A stretch of DNA of 32,693 bases from positions 201,033,772-201,066,464 of the forward strand of contig JBOZIK010000001.1 in assembly GCA_051453625.1 (NCBI GenBank), given 5' to 3'. Made by a program: the position numbers and the translations under genes. Numbering within the stretch: the first letter of the stretch is position 1; every line of letters starts with the position of its first letter. This document shows, one piece after another, positions 23,541 through 32,693 of the stretch. Source of the DNA: Welwitschia mirabilis. Taxonomy: Eukaryota; Gnetophyta; Gnetopsida; Welwitschiales. The notes under the pieces were generated by a model. That model did not search any database. It was not told the origin of the DNA and saw only the letters and a list, made by a program, of their open reading frames with translations.

Positions 23541-25027
23541 TGTTGTGGTACATATTTATGCAATTGTTACATCCTTGAATAAATCTTAAAAATCATAAAT
23601 ATTTTGTAAAACACACACATTAGTATAGATAGGAGTTAACTTGAATGTCATAATCCATCAAAGATACTAGATGAGAAGAAAGAGAATTAATTTCAAATGA
23701 AATATTTTTGTATTTTCTTTTTAAGTAAATGAAAATGAAAATAATGTAATAAAACAATGCAAAGTAAACACACTATGCAATAAAATGTAAAATGAAAGCT
23801 ATTCTAAATGAAATATTTGTCTGACTACCAAATCTCCTACTATAAAGATCAGCCCTATATAATTTAGATCAATTAAAGAAAAATAAGCTATCTGATACAT
23901 TAAACAATAATGGAAAATATGTAATTATTAGGCCATGAAATGTAAAACAATATGTAATGCAACTACTTTAATAATTTCAATCTTAATAAAGATTTTGCTC
24001 ATGATCTATAGCAACTATAAATCCATCATAAAATCATAATCAAAATAAACCATAAGGGAGATGCACATAAAAAAAATAAAGAAAAGAAAATTTTTTGATT
24101 AAAGTTGAACTAGCATCTTGTTACAAAGCATTTTCACCTCAATGAATAAAATAGGGCCCAACACCAAGAAATATTTCTCTTAGAAATAATGGATGAACCT
24201 CCTGTTCTTTAATCTCCTATCATGAGAATTTTTGGTGCAAAATAAGATGGATAATTAGATCAAGGGCAAGGAGGTTATATTACAACAACACACTAAAGAA
24301 ATAAAAATTAATAGATGTAATGAAAACCCTAATAATTTGCATGAGAAGGATGACACTTTGCAAACATTAGATAGAGTTTGATGCATTAGTTATATTTAGG
24401 TATCATTATGTTTTTTATCTAGACAATAATGGAGACAATGCCATATCAAAAGAAATTTACATTAGCTTTTAGTTTCATCTAGTTAGCATCTTAATTATCT
24501 TGCTTACTTTAGTCATTTGGTAGGGTTATCGAGATGATGATTTGGATGATGAACTCTTCAGTCCTTTTATTTATGTCAAATCATCCTATTTGATTATCAG
24601 GCCCTTCTATAGATGTAAAGTATTGGATTTTTCCTAAAATTCTATTTAATGCAATGAAGATTATATATTTTTTGTGATTATTATATTGACTCTTCACTGT
24701 TATGGAAACTCTAACTCATCTAGTTAGCATCTTAATTAGCTTGCTTACTTTAGTCATTTGGTAGGGTTATCGGGATGATGATCTAGATGATGGACTCTTT
24801 AGTCCTTTTATTTATGTCAAATCATCCTCTTTGATCATCAGGCCCTTCTATAGATGTAAAGTATTGGATTTTTCCTGAAATTCTATTTAATGTAATGAAG
24901 ATTGTATTTTTTTTGTGATTATTATATTTACTCTTCACTATTATGGAAACTCTACTTAAACTTATCTAATGTCCTACAAAACTACTTAAAATACCCTATG
25001 AAATATGTATAATTTGGCATCATAAAA
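23541..25027 (-). mobile_element. Old LTR (probable 3' LTR of the minus-strand Ty3/gypsy element)
   Basis: It begins TGTTGTGGTACATATTTATG like the LTR starts at 30099 and 30984. It shares inner blocks with the fresh LTR (ATCTCCTATCATGAGAAT at 24211 and 31487; ATACCCTAT...TTGGC at 24991 and 32157) and ends at the decayed counterpart of GGCGTCACAACA. At 1487 bp it is about 280 bp longer than the 1209-bp copy, mostly from the 241-bp tandem duplication. The orientation puts its interior to the right, where the pol remnant lies on the minus strand. It is strongly AT-shifted compared with the other copies. Confidence 0.7.
24476..24956. repeat. 241-bp tandem duplication inside the old LTR
   Basis: Copy 1 is 24476-24716 and copy 2 is 24717-24956. 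They are nearly identical, with about a dozen substitutions and slight T-run differences. Both begin CATCTAGTTAGCATCTTAAT and end ATGGAAACTCTA. The fresh LTR has no such duplication. Confidence 0.95.
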
Positions 25028-27899
25028 TATATCTAAAATGGCATCATGGTCTTTACGATCCTCTATACCATTAGCAAAATGTATGTATGTGTTGTCTAGG
25101 CCTCCTAACTCTTTAACTGTGGCAATGTAACCTGGAAGGATGGAGACGTTGTGGATATGAATGGTGGTAATAATCATGTTCACTCTATATCCATGAACAT
25201 CAAGCCTTTTTTCAATATGTAGAATATCATACAATTCTCTAATCTCTAATGCATAGTAAACATCATGTGCATCAACAATCCACCTAAGCTATAAATCAGT
25301 TAATTTCTAGTTTACTTAGGCTTGATTCTATTCATAAAATTAATAAATATCTCTCTACATAGATAGTTACCATTTGTAGAAAGAGAGAGAGAGATATCAA
25401 ACCTGTTGAGATGGTTGATGTATGAGCTTAACCCACTCAATAACTAAGGGTATTAATGGGCCTACCTCTTGAGTTAATGGTTTAAGCTTAGGCTTCACCT
25501 GTCTAGTGCATTTTATGTGTGGCTTGGTAAACATTTTCATAATGTGCATCACATAAGATAAAGTAAAAATTGCTAAAATGTATCTTATAAAAGCCTATAA
25601 ACAACCCTTATAAATTGGTTTTCATGTAAAAATCTCAAAAATGTATGCTGTCCTACCATAAGAAATCCAATATATCCTGTATTTCCTAAATATGTGAAGA
25701 AATAATGTTAATTACAAGATAAAATATTAATTGCTAAAATAGGTGGACCCCATAAAAGGTGAAAAATAAAGTGATTAAATGGAAAAAAATAATTTAATAG
25801 AAGTCTAGAGTTCCTCACACTGATCATTTTAACTATAAGCATTAATAAGTTTTAGCTAATGGTGTAAGAGAAAATAAGTTGTAAAATTAAGAACCTAATT
25901 CTATCTCATAAAATGTAAAAAATTAGATTTTGTAAAAAATACATGATTAAAGTTAGATCTATTTATTGGAAATTAAAGATCTTAAAAAACTAAACATTCT
26001 ATTCAAAAACTATGCTCCAAAAGGCTAAGAAATGAGAGAAAAAATAGAAAATAATGGGGTAGAGGTAAACATACCTCATTTTCAAAAATATAGTGAAATA
26101 TCACAAATGAAAGCTAAATCTAAGTAGGTGAGGTATCAAATAGAATGGTGGACCTAAGCGTTAAGAATGCCACTCAAGATAATGGAGAGAAAAAGCATGA
26201 AAATGAATAAAAATGGGAAACAAAGCTATGATTTTAGTTTGGATGATAGTCGTATGATGACTCAAACAAATCTTAGTTTATCATCTACTCGGTTATCTAG
26301 ATGATCAAATGGATGATGGGGTTTTCAAAAAACTCAAAAAAATGAAAACATCAGTCAAATAAGTTAGGCTTAAATAGCATCAAGCAGCATTAAAAAGTTA
26401 TTAGAAAGTTTAAAAGATCGAAAATGGCTAAGTCTCATAAATAAGGAGGGCTCAATGTAAAAAAAGATAAGGCAATGAAAATGTACCAAGTAGGAAGAAG
26501 CATAATGAAAGAATCTCAACAAATATGCCCAAACTCAAAGTGTTCCTAAAAATGTATCAAACTAAAAAAAATATTTAAAGGAGCATCAGTTAAACCTAAA
26601 GGATCGTCATCTATCAAAATGCTAAAAGAAAGTTAACTTTTATGAATGAAGAACATGAGTGAAAATAAAAACAATAAGAAGAAAGCTACTAAATGATTAA
26701 GTTATAAAAATCATGATGAAAAAGTATGAAAATGAGTTTGAAATAACAAATCAAAAAACTAAGAAAAATAGAATGGAAATTGATAATTAGGAATATAAAG
26801 AATATAGTGTACCTATCCTAAATCTAATTTAGAAAACGCCCTTAATAAAAGGAATAAAATCACTTGATTAATAATGCATGATAAGATGTATTAACTTCAT
26901 AAAGTTTAAGGCAGTGATTATGAAAATATCAAAGACTTAATGCTTGAACTAATAAAGAATAAGATCAGAAGATATTCATAAATGAAGTCACTTATTCACA
27001 CTTCAAAACATACCTAAATCCTCAAAAGTAAAATGATCATGTGGAAATACTAAGAGTCTAGAAAATAAGCAATTCCTCTCATAAGATACCACTAATCTCA
27101 TAGCCTCAAAGTATTTATTATTATTCTATGATGAGGAAAGTACAACCACAGTTAGAGAAGTAAGAACCTATGAAACATGGTTAATTAATCCCTTAGCAGA
27201 GTTCCCATAACTATTAATACTACTAAAGATCTCTTTGAAGAAAATTTACCCTAGTGTAGTAGGACATCATGGTGATCATGTATTTAGTATAGATACAATT
27301 CATTATGGTATTTACTCTTTCTCTTCTTTTTATTATTAATTTTTTCAAAAATACTCCTATATAACCACATACTCTCAAATATGAAGGTAAAAAATGAATG
27401 AAAAACAATAAAAAACACACCTAAAAAATTAAAGACCTTACATCACTGAGAAAGAATATAAGAACTAAGGCATCTTCCTTTAAAATAAAGTTCATAGATG
27501 TACAAATGTCTTAAGACTATATGAATCCAATCTTATCACTTTAAAATGTCCCAGTAAAACACTACTATTAATGGTAACTTTATAAAGCAACATGTAAGTT
27601 AAGTAAAACATTATCAAGTGAAATTATAACATCCACCAAAGAATTGGTTAAGAAAGATTTTAGATAATAGTAGAAAGGAAGTTGTCCTCATTAAGAAAAC
27701 CTCCAAGACAAATGCTTCTACCATGTTCAAGGTTTCATTAGTAGGTTTTTCATATATTTTTAACTTTTATCCATTAACTTTCTAAATATCCATAGTTTTG
27801 AAGTTAGAAATCTTAAATAAGCCATTAGAATATACCTTTTTTAATAAGATAAGAACTTAATGATTTAGAAATTAACTTATTGTGTAAAAGATGTAGTTA
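25028..27899 (-). mobile_element. Decayed Ty3/gypsy interior downstream of integrase, and unassigned sequence
   Basis: This lies between the old LTR and the pol remnant, with no intact frame. Two decayed copies of the GATGAT palindrome module seen in the LTRs lie at about 26240-26320. A GA microsatellite lies at 25381-25394. An 82-codon minus frame at 24986-25234 starts inside the interior and ends in the LTR; I recognise nothing in it. At nearly 3 kb the region is long for a post-integrase segment, so it may hold further nested insertions. Confidence 0.45.
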
Positions 27900-29690
27900 A
27901 TTTTATATAAAAAAATAAGTTGACTAGATTTAAACTATTTATAAGTTAACTTTTGTTCATGTTTAAACTTATTTTGGGCTTTCTGAATGAGTTGATAATG
28001 TATGGCATGATTACATTTTTCATCTAAGTGATTAAGTTGGGCTAATCAATTTTTAATATTTTCATTTAAGTTTACAAAATTAATTTAACATGTAGAATGA
28101 TAAAAGTTATAACAAATATCAACTAATAAAACATGAATTTTTTCATACACAAGTTCATAAGGTTGAAAATCATAAGAACTATGCCAAGTATGGTAAGCCT
28201 AAAGAACATTATTAATCTTAGAAGTCAAAGTTTTCTTAATAATGGAAATAAGTTTTTAAAGCATTTTCTTAATTTCTCTAGTTGCATTTTTAGATTAACC
28301 ATTAGATTAAGGATGATAAGCACAAGCAAGTCTATGTTTAATTCTAATTGATAAAAGAAGTCTTCTAAAAAGGTAATTTATGAAATGAGCTTATTTATCA
28401 CTAATAATAATTCTAGAGAAACAAAAATTTTAAAAGATATGAGTTCAAATAAAATTATGAATAGTTTATGCATCATTTGTGATAGTATAAATAGCTTTAA
28501 CTCATTTGGTAACATAAACAACAATTATTAAAATGAAATTTGTATTATGAGAATATGGTGTAATAGGGCCTCTAAAGTCAATTCCATAATAGTCAAAAGG
28601 TTCACATTCTAGAATAGATTTAAGGGACATATTATGAGAACAAGTAAGGCTGCCATAATTATGACAAGCATTACACCTTCTAGAAAAGTCAAAAGAGTCC
28701 TAAAAAAGGCTAAGTTAATAGAAACTAGAGTAAGAAATTTTTATTGTAGTTTTCTATCCACTAAGGTATCCTTTACAAATACCATCATGGCAAAGGTTAA
28801 GAATGTTTAATTATTTTTATTTAGGCACACATTTTTACATGGTTTATCTTTTTACCTATGGTAAGTATGGCTCATTCCATTTGTAATCACTAATCCTATG
28901 GAAAAACTATTTTCTTTGATTATGGCTCCAATGTTGAGGTGTTTCCATGGTAATACAATAATTCATTATATTAGCATACCAAGAAGGAGAATGGATAAAA
29001 TAGATGTTAAAAAGTTAATCATCATGAAAAAAATCATTAATCAAAAGGTTATCAAGTGAAGAAGAAAGTTATAACAAATAATCTGCTACACTATTATGTT
29101 TTCTTGCTTTATTAATAATAGTAAGATTAAATTATTACATGAGAAGGATTCATCTACTAAGTCTAATACCAGAGTTGTTTTTGGTCATAAGGTAATGTAT
29201 AACCACATGATCTATGTAAACATTAGTATAAAATCCTAAAGGATAGTGTCTAAGATTATCAATGCAAAAGATTATGGCTAACATTTCTTTTTTAGTAGTG
29301 GTGTAACTAGATTGAGTTTTTAATAAAAATTTACTATTATAAGGTATGGATTTAAAATATTTTTTATATTTTTGATTAAAAACTCCATCCACAACAATAT
29401 TACTAGCATTACACATTAATTCAAAAATATTTATTCCAATCAAGTCCCATTACTATAGGTTCAACAGAGATTTTATCTTTAAGTGGTCCTAAAGCAAGTT
29501 GACATGATTCTTTTCCCAGTAATATGTGAAGAGGTTTAAAAATTTTAGCATAATCTTAAATGAAATGTTAATAGAAGCCAAAATAACCTAGAAAATATCT
29601 TACTTGTTTAACATTTATTAGAGGGTTCAAAATTTTAATGATATTAACTTGTGTAGGATCCATCCTAAGGATCAATTGAACTTAGCTAGA
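27900..29690 (-). pseudogene. Ty3/gypsy pol remnant: RT tail, RNase H, integrase
   Basis: Read right to left on the minus strand: the end of reverse transcriptase (about 29670-29470; VRYFLGYFGFY, then KPLHILLGKES); RNase H (about 29445-29100; FELMCNASN, YTTTKKEMLAI, VYIDHVVIHYLMTK); integrase zinc finger (CHDG near 28790, CNAC near 28675); integrase core (FDYYGIDFRGP near 28585, IIISDK near 28400, AYHP near 28315, REIKKML near 28270); and then an AYHTW-type region and a diverged tail. Known key residues are lost: RNase H Asp to Asn in MCNAS, the second zinc-finger His to Tyr, and the integrase catalytic Glu to Lys. Many in-frame stops and some frame changes occur. The rest of RT, protease and gag do not follow upstream; homology stops at about 29690. 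The longest open piece is 29443-29150. The order RT-RH-IN is that of Ty3/gypsy. Confidence 0.9.
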
Positions 29691-29766
29691 AAGGGTAAAT
29701 GAGTTCCATAAAAAAAATAATTTTAAACAAATAAAAAAATGAAAATGCATAATAAAATACCTTATT

Positions 29767-30060
29767 GATATAACATGGTTTCCCAACTTAGGTACATTCA
29801 CACATAGAGGATAGCTTCTACTCACACCTCTGGATATTCTTGACCTACAAGAAAATAGTGGTTTTCTGGCATTCCATTAACCTTACATCAAATGAGAGTC
29901 TTCTCACAAGATAGCACTCTTTTTCCCTTAAGAGAATAGTATTTTTATAAGTACACCATGAACCTTTATAATAGTAAGAAATCCTTACAAAACAACATTC
30001 TCTTCCTTGTAAGGAAATAATGGTTTTCTAGCTAACCAATAATCTTACACCTAACAAGTG
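29767..30060. repeat. Tandem repeat, about 3.5 units of 81 bp
   Basis: Units start at about 29767, 29848, 29929 and 30010, exactly 81 bp apart for the last three. Each has a GAAAATAGTGGTTTTCT-like start, then a CATTAACCTTACA-like block. Divergence between units is considerable. The array separates the truncated pol from the LTR start at 30099. Confidence 0.7.
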
Positions 30061-30098
30061 CTTAAAAGCATAATAAAAAATGGATACCCCTATAAGGA

Positions 30099-30200
30099 TG
30101 TTGTGGTATGTATTTATGCAATGTTTCACTCTTCGATCTCAATCCTGTTAATTATAAATAAGATGTAAAATACAACATGCTAGTATAGACGGAGTGATCC
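30099..30200 (-). mobile_element. LTR end fragment cut by a gap
   Basis: It starts TGTTGTGGTATGTATTTATG and continues to CTAGTATAGACGGAGTGATCC, nearly identical to 30984-31083 and to the complement of 1-124. The bases to its left do not form a primer-binding site, so this is the outer end of a 3' or solo LTR. The rest is lost in the N run. Confidence 0.8.
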
Positions 30201-30300
30201 NNNNNNNNNNNNNNNNNNNNNNNNNNNNNNNNNNNNNNNNNNNNNNNNNNNNNNNNNNNNNNNNNNNNNNNNNNNNNNNNNNNNNNNNNNNNNNNNNNNN
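30201..30300. other. Assembly gap (exactly 100 N)
   Basis: Default-size gap that cuts an LTR on its left. It probably hides the rest of that LTR and most of the interior of the element whose primer site is at 30963. Confidence 0.99.
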
Positions 30301-30962
30301 AAGCATTTAGGTTTTTTAGTTCTACATCATCACTAGGAGGTAAGTCAAAGTGTTTTTGAATTTAAAGTCATTTATTAGCTATGAGATCTCTTAGAGTCAC
30401 ATGAGTGTTTGGTTGAAGAGGAGTACGAGTAATAGTTCCAATAATGGATGGTAGATTTGGCAATATAGGTTATTTTTTACAAGAGATCGACATGGTATTA
30501 GATTCTTCAAAATTGAAATCAGATTTGCTTACAGAATTACAATAAAAAATTTTAGGAAATTATAAAGTTTATGTACCTGGGCTATTTTGATTTTCAAATT
30601 CAAAATTTAGCAAACCTTCTTGGATAGTTTCTGTAATAAATCATTGGTCTCTCTAATATTTTTCATCTTTTCCAAGCTTAACCATTCAGTTTCAGTGCTA
30701 TCCTATACATCATCCTATATGTCGTCTGGATGATACCTAAGACGATAGAGACAAAAACATAAAAAAACCACAAAATAAGGGAAAGTAAAAAAGGGAGCTG
30801 TCATCCGACTGTGATGTCTAGATGACTGATAGGACATCAGTAGTTAGTGAAAAATAAAAACTGAAATAAAAATACTTACAGAGGATACTAGTACACTAAT
30901 GCTGCAGTAAACATCTAGAATATTCACTGAAGTAATGACAACTCTTGATTTCCAAGAAGCCT
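30301..30962 (-). mobile_element. 5' leader / possible gag start of the minus-strand element
   Basis: This lies directly inside the primer-binding site, where leader and gag are expected. On the minus strand some short coding-like stretches appear (for example around 30500-30310) but with stops, and I cannot identify gag with certainty. Two palindrome modules lie at 30709-30746 and 30800-30837. Confidence 0.5.
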
Positions 30963-30980
30963 TCCCCAGAAACGATACCA
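30963..30980 (-). promoter_or_regulatory. Primer-binding site for tRNA-Asp (decayed)
   Basis: The plus strand reads TCCCCAGAAACGATACCA. The 3' end of plant tRNA-Asp is TCCCCGGCAACGGCGCCA, so 13 of 18 match; four of the five differences are G-to-A or C-to-T. It lies three bases from the LTR end at 30984, as a minus-strand element requires. Confidence 0.8.
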
Positions 30981-30983
30981 AAT

Positions 30984-32192
30984 TATTGCTGTGTGTATTT
31001 GTGTAATGTTTCACACTTTAATTTCAATCCTATTAATTTTAAATAAGATGTAAAATACAACACACTAGTATAGACAGAGTGATCCGAATGTCATAATTCC
31101 ATCGAAGGTTAATGGTATGGACAATAAAGAGTTGATTTCAAAAATGAAATATGTAACCTTAATATATTAAAATAAATTGTAATGCATGAAATAGAATAAC
31201 AATGCAAAACTAATCTATAAAAAGAAATAGCAATGCACCTAATCTAATCAAGCTCAACCTTAATGAAGGCTGCCCTCATAATCTATATAATTCAAGAAAC
31301 TTATTACGAATCTAGAACAACATAAACTATGAGGGATAAGTTCCTGCAATTATTAACAAAAAGAGTAATTCATATTAAAATAGAAAAGGCATCTGTATTG
31401 CAAAGTAGTCATTCCTCAATGGAGGATATGCTGTCCAACACCAACGTAACGTCTCTCTGGGTTACAAGATGGTTATTCAGTCCCAAGATCTCCTATCATG
31501 AGAATGTCAAGTACTGACAAAGATCATTAGGGATTAAGGGGGAGACCTTTATTTATAGAAAGAAAGGAAAAGTAAACTGACAAAAAGGTAAAGTAGAAAC
31601 TCTAGCTAACATGTAAGGAAAAGTTGTAAATAATAGGTGACAACTTAGGAATACATTTTGTAAAAGTAATAGAGAACGATGTCATCCTTCTCGTCATCCA
31701 GACGATGGAGGAGACGACAGGAATTTACAATGAGTTATTTGCTTTGCTTCTAGTTTAACTATCTGTGATCTGCATGCAAAGTCCTATTAATTGATTCTGA
31801 GGATGTCGTCCACTAGGATCGTCTGGATGATTATGTGAACGATGAAGTTTGATAATAAGATCTTCAGTTCAATTGCAAGTTATCTTAAAAGAAGTCTGTC
31901 ATATGCTCAATTGGGGTTGTCGTCCTGCCTTGTCGTGTGAATGACATAGGAGATGACAGTCTTTTCTTCATCCTTTGTCAGTGTGATATCTTATTGTTTA
32001 CAAGAATAATTATCCGAAAATACAATTTATCCATATCTACATAAAATGCTCATGAATTATCTAATAAACTGCATGTTTTTATCTTGTGCTCCTGGATTCT
32101 CAATTGTCATAGGAACTAGGTAGTTATCTATTAGTTTATCTGAAAACAACTCAAAATACCCTATCAAATACACATAAGTTGGCGTCACAACA
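30984..32192 (-). mobile_element. Complete LTR (1209 bp), Ty3/gypsy, minus orientation
   Basis: The ends are TATTGC (decayed TGTTGC) and CACAACA, so the LTR has TGTTG...CAACA inverted termini. The primer-binding site adjoins its left end and a purine tract (on the minus strand) its right end. On the minus strand a TATA box (31550-31557) would start transcription leftward at about 31520. U3 (31558-32192) carries three copies of a 38-40-bp palindrome module, at 31681, 31805 and 31919. Many CpG sites remain, so it looks younger than the LTR at 23541. The plus frame at 31329-31517 is inside the LTR and is not a gene. Confidence 0.85.
31550..31557 (-). promoter_or_regulatory. TATA box of the LTR promoter
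   Basis: TATAAATA on the minus strand, in the context CTATAAATAAAGGTCTCCCC, placed centrally in the LTR as expected at the U3/R border. Confidence 0.6.
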
Positions 32193-32207
32193 TAGCCCCC
32201 CACTTAG
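32193..32207 (-). promoter_or_regulatory. Polypurine tract
   Basis: On the minus strand it reads CTAAGTGGGGGGCTA and is followed at once by the TGTTGTG start of the LTR. This is the site that primes plus-strand synthesis in LTR elements and marks the LTR as the 3' LTR of an element lying to the right. Confidence 0.7.
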
Positions 32208-32693
32208 CCTTGTCAGTTCCTGACAAAACTAGGTGGTAAACTATGTTTGCAAGCCAACTTTTTTCACAAGGAAAGCTGGGATATGTAAAGAAAAGTATCT
32301 AGCAAAAAGATAACAGTAATGAATTGAATTTCTAAGAGTTTAAAAGTTGAATTTAAATACTTGTAGAGTGTCAAAAGTTTATATGTCATCCAGGTTATCG
32401 TCCGGACGATACTGGGGATGACAGGCTCCTTAATAGATTTTGAAAGTCTTGATCCTGTGAGAGAAAATAGATTTTGCATTAATTATAAAGTTTTGATAAA
32501 CAGCTCTTCCTGTGATAGATAGTTAAATATAATCATGTAAAAATTAAGAAGGATTTGCAATGATAATTTATCATGATCGAAAAAATTAGATCAAAAATAT
32601 GCAACATTAAAAATATATATATATCCTGCCCTCCACTTAAAATGTGCAATATGTCCCGAATTGCCTAAACTAACAAAAATGAAAAAGGTAGCA
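32208..32693 (-). mobile_element. 3' interior of a second LTR element, cut by the window edge
   Basis: Sequence upstream (minus strand) of the polypurine tract. No coding frame is recognisable; a minus frame at 32264-32479 has no family resemblance. It holds the best palindrome module (32385-32422) and an AT dinucleotide run at 32613-32624. Confidence 0.5.
32385..32422. repeat. 38-bp nested palindrome module (best copy)
   Basis: GTCATCC, five bases, ATCGTCCGGACGAT (a perfect 14-bp palindrome at 32397-32410), five bases, GGATGAC. The outer arms are also perfect complements. The same architecture recurs at 30709, 30800, 31681, 31805 and 31919. Confidence 0.9.

Noticed and set aside
24986-25234. 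82-codon minus-strand frame
   Set aside because: It crosses the LTR/interior border and shows no known retroelement or host domain; too weak to call a gene.
31329-31517. 62-codon plus-strand frame
   Set aside because: Lies inside the LTR on the strand opposite to the element's transcription.
1-32693. CRISPR arrays, tRNA or rRNA genes
   Set aside because: No regularly spaced identical repeats with unique spacers and no cloverleaf or rRNA core sequence seen; the tRNA-like string at 30963 is a primer-binding site of only 18 bases.

Overview
The window is nuclear DNA from a flowering plant. It carries a CROWDED NUCLEI (CRWN/NMCP1) gene, a plant-specific nuclear lamina family, with GT-AG introns. 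The rest is very AT-rich, old transposon sequence of plant types: CACTA, and Ty3/gypsy with a tRNA-Asp primer site. I cannot name the species. Four runs of N interrupt the sequence (1656-2616, 17625-17724, 19622-19721, 30201-30300); the last three are exactly 100 N, so they look like default scaffold gaps.

Layout. Bases 1-124 are the end of an LTR (plus orientation). Bases 125-8405 hold no gene I can support, only tandem repeats and one promoter-like stretch near 3.96-4.44 kb. Bases 8406-21285 look like one CACTA-type DNA transposon: matching terminal inverted repeats, 'gta' on both sides as a 3-bp target duplication, and the same AAGGCATTT-type subterminal repeats at both ends. I see no transposase in it. 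Its cargo is CRWN gene sequence with introns: decayed upstream exons (10537-12309), an undamaged 3' part (12310-16559), a 100-N gap, then a second, decayed copy of the same 3' part (17725-20340).

The cargo is odd. The decayed upstream exons run straight into an intact exon, and the second decayed copy starts, right after the gap, at the base matching 12358. The simplest reading is one decayed captured gene from about 10.5 to 20.3 kb, with an undamaged paralogue contig joined into it, either by the assembler or by gene conversion. Almost every difference between the two copies turns G or C into A or T, as expected for long-silenced, methylated DNA.

Bases 21286-23540 are AT-rich with no gene. 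From 23541 to the end lies a nest of Ty3/gypsy material in minus orientation. It holds an old 3' LTR (23541-25027), a long interior, a broken pol (RT tail, RNase H, integrase; 29690-27900), an 81-bp tandem array, a fresh LTR end cut by a gap, and a full 1.2-kb LTR (30984-32192). That LTR has a primer-binding site on its left and a polypurine tract on its right, so two elements seem to share it. A nested 38-bp palindrome recurs at least six times in and beside this LTR.

The only sequence that could still encode a normal cellular protein is the CRWN 3' part, and it has no start codon or N-terminal exons here.
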